Assembly: GCA_000727475.1 (NCBI GenBank) | Contig: KL647288.1 | Span: 4,273,604 to 4,337,603, forward strand | Origin: Sarcocystis neurona | Lineage: Eukaryota > Apicomplexa > Conoidasida > Eucoccidiorida > Sarcocystidae | Length of the DNA: 64,000 nucleotides | Reading direction: 5' to 3' | Shown: piece by piece, positions 38,001 through 53,000 of the stretch | How positions within the stretch are numbered: position 1 is the stretch's first letter | Layout of the letters: every line of letters begins with the position of its first letter | Program-made: the position numbers and the translations under genes | The notes under the pieces: model-generated | Databases searched by the model: none | Seen by the model: the letters and a program-made list of their open reading frames with translations, nothing else | Told to the model about the DNA's origin: nothing

Positions 38001-41000
38001 GTGCACGTCCCGTCCGCTTCCGCGTGCTGTCCTCCCCCTTCTCGCTTCCCTTCCCTCTTCCTCTCCTCTTCTTCCCATCCCCCTTTTCTGCTGTTTCCTC
38101 CCTTTCGCTGTCGAACGCCCTTCCTTGTACGTTTCCCCTTCGCAGCAACGTGTGGCGGGCCTCTCGAGACGGAGAAGCACAAACGCCCTGCGTAGGTGTT
38201 CCGTCCGCGATCGATTTCTGCCCTTCTTTCCTCTACACCTGTCCCTACACACATATGTATTGTACCGTCCATACCACACAAACATACATATATACATACA
38301 TATACATACATATATATATATATGTATGTATATGTGTATGTGTACACATGTACGGCTCACATACACATATACACGTGCACACCCACATATATATGGATAT
38401 ATCCACATTGTGTGGGCGTACATGGATACTGCGTGTCCAAAAATATGGACGCAGAGGCCGCATGCATATGTGCATATCTATGCAAATACTCTCTGCAGAG
38501 GATCCGTAGAAAGGGTGGAAATACGAATAGGCAGAAGTGTGCAGACAGGGGCGTTGTGTATCCGTCGGTGATGGGGAAGACAGAGGCCCCTTCCCTTCTC
38601 TGCGTTTTTTTCTCTTCAGCCCCCCCACCCGTGCGTGTGTGTGTGTTTATCTACGCAGCTCGTATTCCCCTCTGTAGACGTGCGCTTCTCTGTGTGTCGG
38701 TGTGTGTGATACGTTGACAACCCCTTTCGTTCTGTCGAAGAAGTGCTGACCCACCACCCGTGCGGGGCGGCGAGTTCCTCTCTTGAAAGGCGGGCAGAAG
38801 AAATGCCATGAGCCACGCCCAGAGAAATATGCTGCCCACGTTCGCTTCCTTCTCTTTTCCCCCTCCCCACCCGGGGGAAGACACCTCGTCTGCAGCGCGG
38901 CTGCTGGTGCCCGCAGGCGCAGCTGCCTCGCGTCCTCTCTCTGCTGCCCAGCACCCTCTCTTTGAGTGATGCGCATTTTCGTACTGGCGTTGGAAGGGGA
39001 AGTGCTGCGGTGTCGAGTTTCGTGCGATGCATCATGTGGCGTCGTTTTCTACTGGGTGCGGCGCTTGTGTACTTGGTGTGACCTCTCGCCGCTGTCGCGC
39101 CTGCAGCAGGAGGAGCAGCAGCGGCCGGAGAGGAAGCAGCCGCGCGCTCCAGCGCAGAGGGACGCGAAGGGAGAGGAGAAGGCGACGCAGGCGACAGGGC
39201 AGCGGAGACGTCCTGTGCAGCCGCAGCAGGCGGCAGCACCACCACAGGAGAAGCAGTAGCAGCAGTAGCAGGCGTCGGCGGTATCGCAGCAGCGGCTCCA
39301 GCAGCGAGTAGGGGACCCGCACTAGCAGCAGCAGACGCAGCAGCAGCACCAGACGCAGCAGGGGCACCGGACGCAGCAGCAGCCCGGGTGCGAGCGGCCA
39401 TGATTTGGGGAGGGGGGCTCGGCAGCAGCGCAGCGGAAGACATTTTCCCCCGTGGCCCATTTTTCGAAGAAGCGATCTGGACACTAAGGAGCGGAAGCAG
39501 CAGCAGCTGCAGTGAAGGAGCTGCGACGCTGCAGCCACGGCAGCAGATTTGTGGACGCGATGCTCCCCCTGCTGCCCACTCAGCTGGTGAGAAGAGGAAG
39601 CTCCTTCCGCTCATTGATTCTTCTCCCCCTTGCATGCTGCTGTTGCTGCTGTCGCGCTTCCGTAGCAGTACTGCTGACACGCAGACAAAACCGTCGCCCG
39701 CAGGAAGCTGGCGCAGCAGCACAAGCAGCAGGAGCAGCGGAAGTGGCAGCAGCAGGAGCAGCGGAGGCGGCGGCAGCAGAAGCAGTAGCCGTAGCAGAAG
39801 CAGCAGCAGAAGCAACAGTAGCAGCTGAAACAGAAGTAGCAGCTGCAGCGGTAGCAGCGGTAGCAGCAGTAGCAGCAGCAGCAATAGCAGCAACAGCAGC
39901 ACTAGCAGCAGCAGCAATAGCAGCAGCAGCAGCAATAGCAGCAACAGCAGCAATAGCAGCAGCAGCAATAGCAGCAGCAGCAGCAATAGCAGTAGCAGCA
40001 GCAGCAATAGCAGTAGCAGCAGCAGCAATAGCAGTAGCAGCAGCAGCAGTAGCAGCAGTAGCAGTAGCAGCAGTAGCAGTAGCAGCAGTAGCAGGAGCAG
40101 CAGTAGCAAGAGCAGGAGAAGCAATAGCAGCTGCAGCAACCCGTGCAAGAGCAGCAGAAGCGGTGTCAGGAGAACCAGGAACAGCAGCAGCAGGAGCCAG
40201 CAGAAAGTACAGCAGCGGCAGAATCCGGGAAAGCACCCGGCAGTGCGGTAGCAGGGGTCACAGCAACAGCAGTAACAGGAGAGCCACACGTCGCAGCAAC
40301 GGCAGCAGCACGGGAACGTCAGTCACACAGCAGCAGCAGCAGAGGGAGGAACAGAAGTCGCAGCAGCAGCAGGAGGGGGCACAGGAACAGGAATCGCAGC
40401 AGCAGCAGCAGGAGAGAAACGAGTCGCAGCAGCGGGAGTAGGAATATACGTCGCAGCTACAGCAGACCCCACGAACGGCTGATGGACGGGCGCCGCAGCA
40501 GCGCCGGAGCGGCGGAGTCGCAGCCTCTGCTTCGATTTTGTCGCTGCCTGGCTTCCAAGCCGGCACTGCTAGCACTGTTTCTTGTCTGTCCTCTCTCTCC
40601 CTCTGTCGTTCGCATGTCTTTCTCCCTGTAAAAGAGAAGGACGAATAGTTTGCCTTTTTTTTCGCCGGGAAGCTTCGTCAAAGACGCGCTTCCTCTTAAG
40701 CGCCTACGCGCCTGTCTCTACGTCTGCTCACACACACACACACACAGAGGAAGAGGAGCACTCATACATCTATATTTATATTTACTATATATATATGTGT
40801 ATAGATGTATATAGATGTATATATGAATGAATGTATGCTCGTGTATACGTATATATCCATGTGTGTACACATTTATATACATATATCTATATATATATAC
40901 ATACAGATATATAAATTTGTGTATATATGTGTGTATATGTATATGTATATACATATATATACACACATATATGTCATGTATGTATCAATATATGTATATA

Positions 41001-44000
41001 TATATATATGTACATATATGTACACATATATATATATACATATATATATACACATATATATATACACATATATATATATACATATATATGTATATACACA
41101 TATATGTCATGTATATATCAATATGTGTATATATATACATACATATCTATATATACACGTATATACGTCATGTATATATCAATATATGTATATATGTACG
41201 ACCATGCAGCATTGTCTTTCTTCGTCTCCCTCTTTTTCTTTTTGTCTCTCTTCATACACACGTGTATTTCTATAAATCGTGGGAGTCGGCTTGTTCACAA
41301 ATACATCTCTTTACGCAGATTCGTGGGTGTTTATAGTATCTAGAAATACCAAAGTAGAACAGATTCAGGTGAATCCGCAGGTGCGTCGCCTTTAGATAGA
41401 TAGCTCTGTCTAAGTTAGCTTGGTTCACCGGTAGAGAGCGAATTCCCTGCGATGTCTTCGTCTGTGTAGCGCCTCGGCGAAGTGACCCTACACACCCGTC
41501 CCCTTTTCCTCTCTTCTGCTGCGGCTGCGCGCCCCCGCAGCCTGCGCGGGGTTCTCTCTTCTTTTTCTGCTGCCGCTGCTGTGCATGTAGACGTGCGGAG
41601 TGTCAATTCGTCCCTTCTTGGCCTCGGCGAGGCATTTCTACCCCATTTGTTTTCACTGCAGAGTGTCGCTGCGTTTGCTTCTGCCACGTGTCTTCTCCAC
41701 TACAAAGAAGTTCCTCTTCGCTGCTTGGCCTGAGAAGTATTTTTTTCTCGGCCTGCGGACAGCTGCCGCGGCCGTCTGCTGCGACAGTCCCCTTCTCTGC
41801 TTGCCGGCGGCACCATCGACCCACGCCTGGGGAACTGTGCTGCTGCGGTTCACAGACTGCGCGCGCGTCTGCCCGTTTTGCTGCTGCTGCGCGCCGAAGG
41901 ATGGGCCGCATGCGTTTTTTTGGCCAGCAGCGCCAGCAGGCCTCGCGGCGTGGCCCACGCATATATATGTGCCCCGTTTTCTGCGAGGCACACACACATA
42001 CACATGCGCCGACGGTTTTCATCTTACGAGCGCCTGTTGATTTTACCGGCGTCCTGCGTGTGACTGATGCTGCAGGCAGCAGCGACGCTTCCGCCTTCGG
42101 GCCCGAGCGGCCTTTTTTCTTCTTCGACCGTAGGTCCAGAGTTCTGCTTTGATACAACTTCCTCTTCTCTCTCGCCCCTTCGTTGCCGGAGGGAAGAGCG
42201 GTGGGCCTTCGTGTGAATAGCCGTCTCTCCTCTCGCTCTCTGTCGCTGCTGCTGCTGGAGGAAGAAGTGTTGCCGCTGGTGGAAAGGCTGCGGCGGCGCA
42301 TGCTGCGCTTCCTCCTCGTGTGTTACATGCAGCTACCTGCGCCTTTCGCTCTTCTTCCGGCTCTTTGAGGCGGTGCCGCTGCTGCTGGTACCTTTCCCGT
42401 GCCCGCTGTCCCTGCGTCACTGCGCGAGATGCCGCCGCAACCGTTCTCCCAGGGATTCTGCTGCTCTTGCTGCTGTCTCTGTTGCTGCTGCGGCTGGTGT
42501 GGCGGCTGCTGCTGCTGCAGTTCCTAAGGCCGCTCCTTTCTCGCGGGTGCCACTCTGGTCGTTCTTCTTTGCTGCCGCCCCTGCTACAGCTGCTGTCGCT
42601 GCTGCTGCTGCCGGGCTTCCTGCTTCTTGCTGCGACGTGAGCGTCTGCTGCGGTGTTGCTGAATTCTTGCAGTAGTGCTGCGGCTGGGGCTTCTTCCTCT
42701 GGCAATTCTGCTTTCCCGCTGCTCCTCTGTTCGCGCGTACCTACTTGCTATCCGCTAACTAACTTTCTCTCCGCAGGTGACCGCGGCTTCTTGCTGCTGT
42801 TGCTGCTATTCTTCTTGTTGCTGCTGTTCTTATTGCTGGCGCGGTTATTGCTGCTCGTGTTGCTGTTGCGTCTGTTACGGCTGCGACTGGCCTTGCTTCT
42901 CTTCCTGCTTCCATTTATGCTGCCGCTGCTGCTGCTGTTGCTCCTCCTGTTGCTGTTCCGGCGACTGCTGTTGCTGCTACGGCTGGTGCCACTGTTGCTG
43001 CTGCTGTGGCTGCGCCGCCGACTGCTACTGTGGCTGTTCCGCCGACTGCTACTGTTGCTGCTCCGGCGACTGCTACTGTTGCCGTTCCGGCGACTGCTGC
43101 TGTTGCTGCTGCTGTTGCTGCTGCCGCTGTGCTTCTGCAGCGTACTCAGCGAGCGCGACTACGAGGCACGTGTGTCGTTATCTGCGCCAGTGGAACGAGA
43201 GCAGCAAGAAGCTGCCGGAGGGTTTTATCGACGCATGCCAAAGCAAAGGCATAGACGGTACGAGTGTTGCGGAGAATTTTGTTTCTTCTTCACATAAATA
43301 TCTCTTGTTTTTTGTTTCTGCTGCTGATCCTCCTGCGACACCTCGATACGCGTGGAGCTGCGGCGGCGACAGTTCGACGGTTCGCCGCGCCGTGACTCTG
43401 CTGCTGTGCCATTTCCTTGCTGCTGCCGCCTCAAGCGCGTTTTCCTGTTGCTAATGCTGCTGCTGCTGCAGTGGCTGCTGTGACTCGGTGAAGTGTTATC
43501 GTGCGAGATAGAACAGCGCTGCTGCTAGGCAGTGGAGCATATATTACCGCCTGCCGGGCGAGGGAAAGGGGAGGTGGTTCTTTCCGTTTTTCTCGAGCAG
43601 TGAAGCAGGTGCAGCTGCGTGACTTCACTTTTGCGTGCTGCTGCTGCCGACGCGCCGTAGTAGTAGCGGAGGACATTCCTGCTTGCTGCTTTTCCTGGTT
43701 TTTCTCTGCGTTTCTTCTTCTTCTTCGCTCTCTCTTTTTATCTTCTCAGGGAAGCTGCTGCTGCTGTGAGCGCCGCGCCATGTGGCGCTGACTGCCTTTG
43801 GCATTTTCTCGTTGCCTGCTGCTGCTGCTGCTGGCGTGAGACGTCTTTGCTGCTGCTGGGAGGCGAGCTACCGGTGCTGCAGAGAGCGGGTGATACTTGG
43901 GGAGTCGTTTTCTCTGCTGCTGCTGCTGCCGCAGGCCCCCTGAGGCCTCCCGCTGTTGTTGCTGCGTTTCCTTTGTCTTCCTCTTCTTTCTTGTCGCTGT

Positions 44001-47000
44001 TCGTCTTCTTCTTTTCTTCGTGTGTCTCTTTTCTGCTCGTCGTCGAGGAGGCCTCGCTTTCACTGACCCGGCGACTTCTTCTTCTTTTCTGCTGCTGCTG
44101 ATTTCTCTGCTACTCCGCACAGGTCCTGCCCTTATGTCACTCACGCATGCAACGCTAAGAGACGAATTTGGTCTGCATGCGTTTGGGCAGCGGGTACGAG
44201 TCCTCCAGGTGATCAAGGCCCTCCGGTAAGAACTCTCCACATTTCTCATCTTCTCTTCTTTGCCTCCCAACGTATGCTTCTTCTCCACCTTTCTACTCTA
44301 TCTATCGACCTAAAGATATACACACGTATATATATATATATATGTTATCTTTGTCTTTCTCTCTCTATGTGTGTGTATACATTCGTTTGTCGCAACCCTA
44401 TATATATGTATATATATATGTGTAGGGTTGCTCCACGTTTCCAGCGCCATTGTTCGTCAATATGAAACTTGCCCCCTCTCCTTCCCATGCACCGGTCAAC
44501 TCATACAAATATATAAATATATATGTATATATATACATATACACGTCAACTCACATAAATACATATAAATATATATATATATACATATATGTGTATGAAT
44601 ATATATATATATATACATCCACAGAGCTCTGGATATATATGGACATTTATATATATATATATGTATACATATATATACATATATATATGCATGTATATAT
44701 ATGTATATGTATATGTATATGCATGTATATATATCTGTATATATGTATATATATATGTAGATATTATGTGTATATGTGTATAGATATTTATATGTATATA
44801 TATACGTGCGGACGTATTTATATACATGTAATGCCTGTATGTACATGAAGACCTGAATTTTGTATGCACTCCCCGGTGTGTGCACATTTCATGTGGTGTT
44901 GCAGTCTGCTGCAGTGGTGGGGGCGTGGGTATTTTCTCCGAGTTTCGACAGCGGCTGTTCGTTCTCTGCGCTGCTGCTGCTCCGCCTTGTGCTCCGCCCT
45001 TTTTGTCCTTTGCCTCCTGCCACTGCTGTGTTGCTGCAGCCTCTGTTGCTGCTGCCTCTGTTGCTGCTGCCGCCACTGCTGTGTTGCTGCTGCCTCCGTT
45101 GCTGCTGCTGCCACTGCTGTGTTGCTGGTGCCTCCGTCGCACTTGCTGTCTCTGGTGCTGCTGCTGCTGTCTGTGGTGCTGCTTCTGTTGCTGCTGTTCT
45201 CCGTGAAGCTGCTGCTGCGGTCGCGGTGTGGCGCCTCCTTGTCAACTCCTTCTGCTGATCTCCTCTTCCCTGCTGCTGCTGCTAATGCGACAACGTTGCT
45301 CAGGCGACCAGTCAGCTGCGGCTGCGTGTGCAGCTCTCTGGGGCCGCTGCTGCCCCCCTCTCTGCTGCTGCTGCTGTTATAGCGTCTGATCTGCTGCTGT
45401 TGCTGCCTTTTGCTGCTGCTGCGTTCGGGACGGTTCTGCTTGCGCTGCAACGGCCGTCTCCGTTGCTGCACCGCCAACTTCTGCTGCTCGTTTCAGGTAC
45501 TGCTGCTTCTCTCTTCTGCTGCTGCCTTTTTCTACCCATTCTCCTCTCGGCTGCCCCTCTCTGGGGAGCACCAGGCTACGTGCGCCGCTGTGTCTGGCTT
45601 TCTTCCGCTGCTGCTGCATCTCTAAATTTCTTCTAGTACGAAACGCAGTACCCTCGGTATAAGCTTCACGCGTGCGTCCTCCTTCTCCTTCCGCGCTGCC
45701 CTCTTCGTTGACGCCGCTGGTGCCCCCCTTGCTGCCGCTCCTGCACTCGCCCCTGCTCTCGCCCCTGCTGCCGCTGCTGTGATGCCCCTGCTGCAGTTTC
45801 CCCTCTTGCTGCTACTGTGCCGCGGCTCCTGCTGCTGCTGCTTCTGCTGTGGCTCTGCCCCCTCCCCCCCTTTGCGGCTTGCTCCTTCCTGCAGTTTTAC
45901 TGCTGCTGCTGCTGCAGCACGGCTCCTCCTGTCTTCGTGGGCGGTGCTTCTGCTGCTCTCCCCGACGCATCTGGAACTGCTCCTGCTGTGCTGCCGTTGC
46001 TGCCGCTGTTGACGTGGGGCGCAGGCTGCAGCATTCGAAGAGCTGGCGATACGCGTCCTCCGGGAGCTTGTTGTTCTCCGCCTCTACGCAGCACTGGGCA
46101 ACCGCTCCTCCGGATCTTTCTCTCTCTTTTTCTCCTTCTTCGTCTTTTTGTCCTTCTTCTTCGTCTTCCTCGTCTGCGTCGTCTGCTGCTTCTTCGCCGT
46201 CTGGTTCAACTTCCTTTTCATCCGCCTCTTCGTCGTCGGGAGCCTCTGCTCCTGGTTCGTTTTTTGCTTTCCTCTCAACTTGTCCTCCTCGGCCTACCCG
46301 CACTCCTTTTATGAGCCGTCCTCTCCCTCCCCCCTGTCCATATGCTGCCGCTGCTGCTGCGCCTCCTCCGCTCTCTCTCGCTGCTGCGGCTGCGCGTCCT
46401 CCTTCCTCATCAGCTCCTGCTGCTGCTGTGCATCCTTCGTCTTCTGCTTCCTCTTCGTCTACTGCTGCTAGCTCTATCCTCTCCTCGTCTTTGCACATTG
46501 CTTACGCTGCTGCTGAGTCTGCCCCTGCACCTGCTCATTCTCCTGTTTCGCCTCCAAACCGTCGGAGCCCTGCTGTTGCTTCCGCTGCCTCCTCTGCTGC
46601 TGCTGCTGCTACGACCGGGGCTTCTCCTCCCTTGCCGCCCGCATCTCCTTCCCCCTCTGTCGCTCTTTCTTTTCCTTTTTGTTCTTCGTTTTCTCCTTCT
46701 TCTTCGTCTTCTTCCTATCCTCTTCCTGCTGCTGCCGCGGATTCTCTCGCTCACTCTCTACCCCCGATGAATTGTCGCGCAGCGGCTACTTCCTCGCACG
46801 GGACTGCTTTTCGCCCTGCTGACGCTGCTGCTGCTCTTGCTGCGTCGTCCTCGCTACGTCTGCCTCGCTCCGCTGCTGTTGACGCTTTCCTTTCTTCTTC
46901 TTCTTGTTCTTCTTCTTCTTTTTCTTCCTCTTCTTCTTTTGCTGCTGCTGCTGCTTCTGCTCCTGATTCACCTGACCGCGACTCGTGTGCTGATGCGTCT

Positions 47001-50000
47001 TCTTCGATGACTGCTTCTTGTCGCACCAGCACATCGCAGTTGCCAAATGCTGCAGTCCCTGCGGCTTTGGCTGCTGTTGCCTCTTTTGCTGCTGCCCCTC
47101 CTGCTGCTGCTGCTGTGGCATCATCCCCTCGTGCTGCTGCTGCGGCCTCATCCCCTCGTGCTGCTGCTGCGGCATCACCCCCACCTGTTGCTGCTGCAGC
47201 GGCATCCCCCCTTGCTGCTGCTGCGCGTCGTGCCCCTGCAAAGGATGCACCTAATGCTACTGCGGAGTTTTCTGCTGCAGCAATGCTGCAACCCTGTGCC
47301 GCTGTCGAGGAGGACGAGGAGAATTCAGCAGCAACACATGCAGCGGCTTGTTTAACCGCTCCTCCAGCTACGGCCTTTGGTGGTGCTGGTGCGCAGCATG
47401 CTGCTGCTGCCGCGGCGCAGTGCGATCCTGCTGCTGCGCGACATGGGGCAGCTGCTGGGGGGAAGGAGCCTTTTGCTGCCGTCACAGCAATGCCTGCCTC
47501 TCCTGCGTTCTTGCATGCGTTTACAACTGCTGCTGCTGCTGCAGATATGGAATGCTGCGCAGCAGCTGCGCGGGTCTTCTCGTCTGCTGCAGGTGTTGCA
47601 GCTGCTCCTCGTCCGCCGTGTACACCGGCTCCGGCTGCCCGGTGCGTCTCGCCGACAACTTCCCAGCAGCAGCAACAGCCGCACTACCCACCGCAGCAGC
47701 AGCTGCTGCGAGCGGCTGAATGTCAGCGGCAGCAGCAGCAGGATTTACAGCAGCAGCTGCAGGACAGGCAGCAGCAGAGCGCACAGCAACGGCAACAGCA
47801 ACTGCGTCTGCAACAGCAGCAGCAGCGCGGACGGCGAAGGGAACGCAGGGAGGAAGAGAATTCGCACGTGGAACAGCAGGGGCGTCTTGAACGGCAGCAG
47901 CAGCAGCAGGAGGGAGAGGAAGAATTTTGGTCGCAGCAGTTGTTGCAGGCACCGCCGCAGCAGTTGCATCCTTGTCGGCAGCAAGCGCTGGTAGACGAGC
48001 AGCAGCCGGGATTTGTACAGCAGCTGCCGGAGCAGTGCCAGCGACAACAGCAGCAGCAACCGCAGCACCAGCAGGATCAGCCGGAGCAGAAGCCACCACA
48101 GCAGCAGCCACCGCCGCAGCAGCCGGCGAAGGAGCACGTGCAGCAGCAGCAGGTTCTTGCCCGGCATCAGGAGAAACGTTTCCAGCGGCAGCTCCACCAC
48201 CAGATGCAGTTCCCACAGCAGCGGGCGTGTCAGCAGCGACAGCAGCAGCAACAGGAGCAGCAGGGGCGACGGCAGAGAGATAAGCGGTTGCAGTGCGGAG
48301 GGAGACACCGGAAGCGGCAGGAGCAGCGTCCCGAACAGCAGCTGCTGCTGCTGCAAGACGCCGAACAGCAGCAGCAGCATGCGAAACAGGAACAGCAGCG
48401 TGCGGAACAGCAGCAACAGAAAGCGGAAGAGGACCAGCAGGAAGAGGACCAGCAGCAGCAGCGACGGCAGGAGCAGCGTCAGGTATTTGTTATTAAACGG
48501 AGGGATGTAGAAGCCGATAAAGAAGAATTGCTAGCAGTGGCGTGCAGCCCGTGGTGCGGCCCCAGCAGCACGTGGGGAGAGGGGAAGGGCAGCAGACGGG
48601 GACGCACGAACAGCTGCAGCTGCAGCAGCAGCAGACGCAGCAGCAGCAGACGCAGCAGCAGCAGCAGACGCAGACGCAGCAGCAGCAGCGACGGTGACAT
48701 AGGGAGCAGTAGGGAATGGGCCAGCAGGAGCCGCTGCAACGGCAGCAGCAAGCACCGCACCAGCAGCGCCCGTACCGGCAAGAGCAGCAGACCAAGGACA
48801 AATGCGAGGGATGGGCGAGGGACCCCACCCCGTGCCAGCCGCAACAGGAAAAAGCGTAGCAGCAGCAGAAACAGGACGAGAAGCACCAGGGGCAGGAGGA
48901 GACGAAGCAGCAGGAGCACCAAGAGCAGCAGGTACAGCGGGACAAGCGGGGACTGCAGGAGCAGAAGGTGCAGCAGGGAAATGGATAGTTTCTCTTCTGT
49001 GTGTGTATGTGAGTACGAAGAGGCAGGACGACTGAAGAGCGAGGACTTTGCTGCTGTGAGCTGCGCCGTCTCTTTAGCGTTACGAGGGCTGCTGCCGTTC
49101 ACGTTCTTGATTCCCTACGACCAGCTCGCGTTTCTCGAGCGTTTGAACCGTGCTGCTACCTGTGGCCGCTCTTCGCCGTGCTGCTGTTGTTGCTGCTTGC
49201 TTGCTTCTACTGCTGCTGCTGCTGCTGCTCCTCCTGGTGCTGCTTCTGCTGCTGCAGTCTGCAGCGACGCTGGCATGTTCTCTTCGGGCACTCCTGCATG
49301 CAGCTGCAGACCCTGCTGGCCTGCTGCCGTTGTCTGGAAGGGGCTCTGGCTCGGCAAGGAGGTGGCTGTTCGTTGTCTGTCCTTTCCGTCTTCTCCTCCT
49401 TCACTTACGCGTGCTGCCGCAGCAACAGCGGCAGCAGAGTCACCCACAGCAGCGGCGCGAAGGGACGCCGCAGCGCCGACAAGGCGCAGGACACAGAAGA
49501 CGGGGCGTGCAGCAGCCGCTGCAGGTAGCCGGGCAGCAGCAGGAGACGCTGCGCGCCCAACAGCAGCAGCAGGGGCAGCCGAGACAGATGCAGCATCAGC
49601 AGCAGCCGCAGCAGAACGGGCCCGGAAAGCTGATGCAGCTACAGAAGAGCAGCCAGCGGCAGCAGGAAAGACAGCAAGAAGGAAAGAAGGCGCGCATGCA
49701 AAGGCAGCAGTAGCAGCAGCAGGAGTAGCAGCAGAGGCAGACACGGACGACGAAGGCGGCAGATCCGCAGTGGAGCCCCAGAGGCAAAGCCCGATAAAAG
49801 TGACGCCGCAGGGACACCGCCTTGCTGCTGCAAGTGGCACTGCTGCTGCTGCTGCTGGCCTCGCGACTTCTCCTGCTGGTCCCGCTGCTGGGACGGGGCT
49901 CTATACTGAGACGGGTCTCGCTGCTGATGCTGCTGCTGGTGCTGCTCGATATTTTTCGTCTTTCTCTGCGTGCGAACTATTTCTGCTGCAGCTGTACCGC

Positions 50001-53000
50001 CTCTCCTTGCTGCGTCATCCGAATCTGCTGCCGATCCTAGGCGTGGCTGAGACGAGTAGCAACAGCAACAGCTGCTGCTCTTGCTGCTGTCTTCATCACC
50101 GAGCTATCATATGCATCGTCACCGAATATATGCCGATGGGCTCACTAGACGATCTTCTGCGCGGCATTTCCCCACCGCAGCCGCAGTGCCACATGTATCC
50201 CTCACCCTTGCTCCTGCAACAGCAGGACCACGTAGAGCAGCAACAGCGGGAGCAGCAACAGCAACAGCAGCAGCGACGATACGAAGCGAACCAGCCGGCG
50301 CAGGAACGACTTTGGCAGCACGGGTCACAGGTCCAACGACCGCAGGAACAACAGTGGAAGCAGCAGCAGCAGCACTGGCCAGTGCCGCAGCCGCAGCAGC
50401 ATGTCTCGGTACCGCAGCAGCAGCAACAGCAGCAGCCGGTCTCGCTAGAGCAGCAGCAGCAGCTGCAGGCGGACGGGCAAGGATCGCGGTCGCGCGCAGG
50501 CCAGGGGAACGACGGCGGTTGTATTGATACACAGGACTGTGCTTCTGCGAGATGTCGGATAGCAACAGCTGGTGGTGCTTTACTCACAGCAGCAGCTCTG
50601 CCTTTCCTCGCAGTCCCGGGGGGGGTAGCAGCTGACGTGGACGCAGCAGCGACGGAGTCTCCTGCAATTCCTGACGGTACGCGTGCTGGTCTCCTTCCCC
50701 CGCGCAGTAGTGCGACGGCTGGTGTTGCTTCTTCTGCTGCTGCAGAAAGGCTCGCAGCGAACTCGGCGATCTGTGGTTCACATCGCGCTGTTAACGCCGC
50801 GTGGGAAGCTGCAGCAGCTGCTAAGGAAGACTCCCCGCCGCAACACGAAGCGGCAGACGCGCGCGATACAGCTGCTGCTTCTCCTGCTGCTGCCTTTATT
50901 ACAGGCGCTGAAACAGCAAAGCGACCAGCGACAGCAAGTCGCTCTGCTGCTGCTGCAACGGGTGCGCCTGCCGCCACTGCTGCTGCCGCTGGTGCACCTG
51001 CTCGTGGTGATGCCCCAACGGCGGCTGCGGCTACCGCTTCTTCTTCATCTTCGGGTGCTGTGTGCGACGCTGGTGCGGCACGCGGAGGTGGTTTGGGTTG
51101 GCTGCAGCGGCATGCTGTTGCTGCTGTGCGCAGGCTGCAGCAGCAGCAGGGCACGCGCTTGCGGGCGTGCAGCGTTATCTTCGAAGAGGAGAGGCTGCAG
51201 CAGCACGCCACTTATTTCTCTCGGGCTGCTTTTGCTGCCCGAACGCTGCTGCAGGGGACGCACAGTGCGCTCCGCATCGCCAGGTGGGTCCATTTTCTGC
51301 TTTTTTCTTCCTGAGCCTGGACACGACCGAGACAGACAGCTGCGTACGGCTCCGCGCGCATGCAGATAAACAAAAAGGCTGCGGTATGTCAGAGACAGCA
51401 CTGGGGGACAAGGAAGAAGTGGAGAAATGCACTCGAAGTATAAGAACATAGGCAGGTCTGCCTGTAGGGTGGAGAGAGCAACGGCGAGAAGCGAGAAAGG
51501 AAGAAATACAAAACTGCAGGGCCGGTACCACGGCCGTATCTGTCTGTACACACCGGTCTATTTCTCTCTTCATTTCTCATCTCGCTGTTTCTCTCCATAT
51601 AAGTATATATATGTATCTAGGGATGCGCGTGTTGGTACGTCTGTCCATATATATATGTATGTGGGAGTGCGAGTTTATATATATAGATCAAATGTATATA
51701 GACGTATATAGATGTATATGTATTTATTGAAGTACTAGTCTACATGTCCCTGCAGGTGTTGTATATGTAGCGGCATGCTGCTCAGGAGACCGTGTGTGTG
51801 GTAACACGAGAATGAGGCAGCTTCCTGTATCTCTCAACACCTCCCCAGCTCAGAAATCTTCACCTGTACAGTCTCAGCTACATATATATATATACGTATA
51901 CGTATGTACGTATATACGTCCTTCATTACGAGGCTGCGCAGGTGAGAGTTCACCTATATATTCTCATCGACACATGTATATATATATACTTTATTACGAG
52001 CCGCGACAGATGAGAGTACAAGGGAGCGAAGAGAAATGCAAAAGGAAGTGCCACTAGAAAGTAGACGTTTCTGTCGAACAGCAGGTAGCGGATGAAGGAG
52101 AGCACTTCCGTTCTTCTCAACAGGACCGTGGACGAACGTGAGAAGAAAATGTGAAGAACAAGTTGCCACAAAAGCGAAAATGTAGTGCCTCTTTTTCTCC
52201 GTCCCCACAAGCCTATATAAATACATATATACATATATAATTGTATTTTTATCAATCTGTCTATCAATCTACCAGTCTATGTATGTATATGTGTATATGT
52301 GTGTCTCTATCAATCTGCGCATATATATATGTATATGTATATATGTGTCCGTGTACAGGTGTACATACGGAACTCAGTACACGTAGGGAGTGTTGGCACG
52401 TGTCTAGACATCCGTATGCTGATATGTATTTGTCTGTTGACACTATCATTTACCCACGTATCTTGTATTTATCTATTCGTCTATATCTATTTATATATAC
52501 ATCTCTCTCTATATATGTGAAGTATTTGTGTGTGTGTGTGTTTGTATGCGTAAAAAGAGAAATACGAGGGTGCACCTCCACACCTGTGTAAACCTCCACA
52601 CGTGGGTAAACCAGCCCAGCACATACACGTATATATATATGTGCATGCGTATGTGTAGAACCACCCATACATATGCATACATATATGCATGCAGATATTC
52701 ACAGGCACATATATGTATGGGCAGAGAGAGATGAGAAATAGGGAACAAATGGAAGTTCTTGGAGAGAAAGCGTGGACAAGAGAGAGCGGCAACTAAATGT
52801 ACTTATCAAGAGATATACGTAGACGTCTACGTATACACGTCCGCAGATATATGCTACCCCAATATATATATGTACAGGTATAGAAATATGTGTATGGAGA
52901 AAGAGAGGGAGGAAGAGACTGAGACAGAGAGAGAGACATATATTTATAAGTAATAGTATTCCACTATAGATGTAAGAGCTGTGTAAGTGTCCATACATAT

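Noticed and set aside
38616..40289. 557-codon minus-strand frame, mostly Leu
   Set aside because: It is the CTG reading of the AGC triplet array; homopolymer Leu with no domain, and the plus strand has phase-matched exons.
42043..42705. Minus-strand 220-codon Ser/Arg/Gln/Ala-rich frame
   Set aside because: Composition follows CTG/CAG richness; no ATG context or splice partners found.
45812..46498. Minus-strand acidic frame ([19 protein letters not shown])
   Set aside because: It looks protein-like, but the plus strand is open for over 5 kb in the same frame as the kinase, which is stronger evidence; the acidic run is the complement of Ser/Ser-Pro codons.
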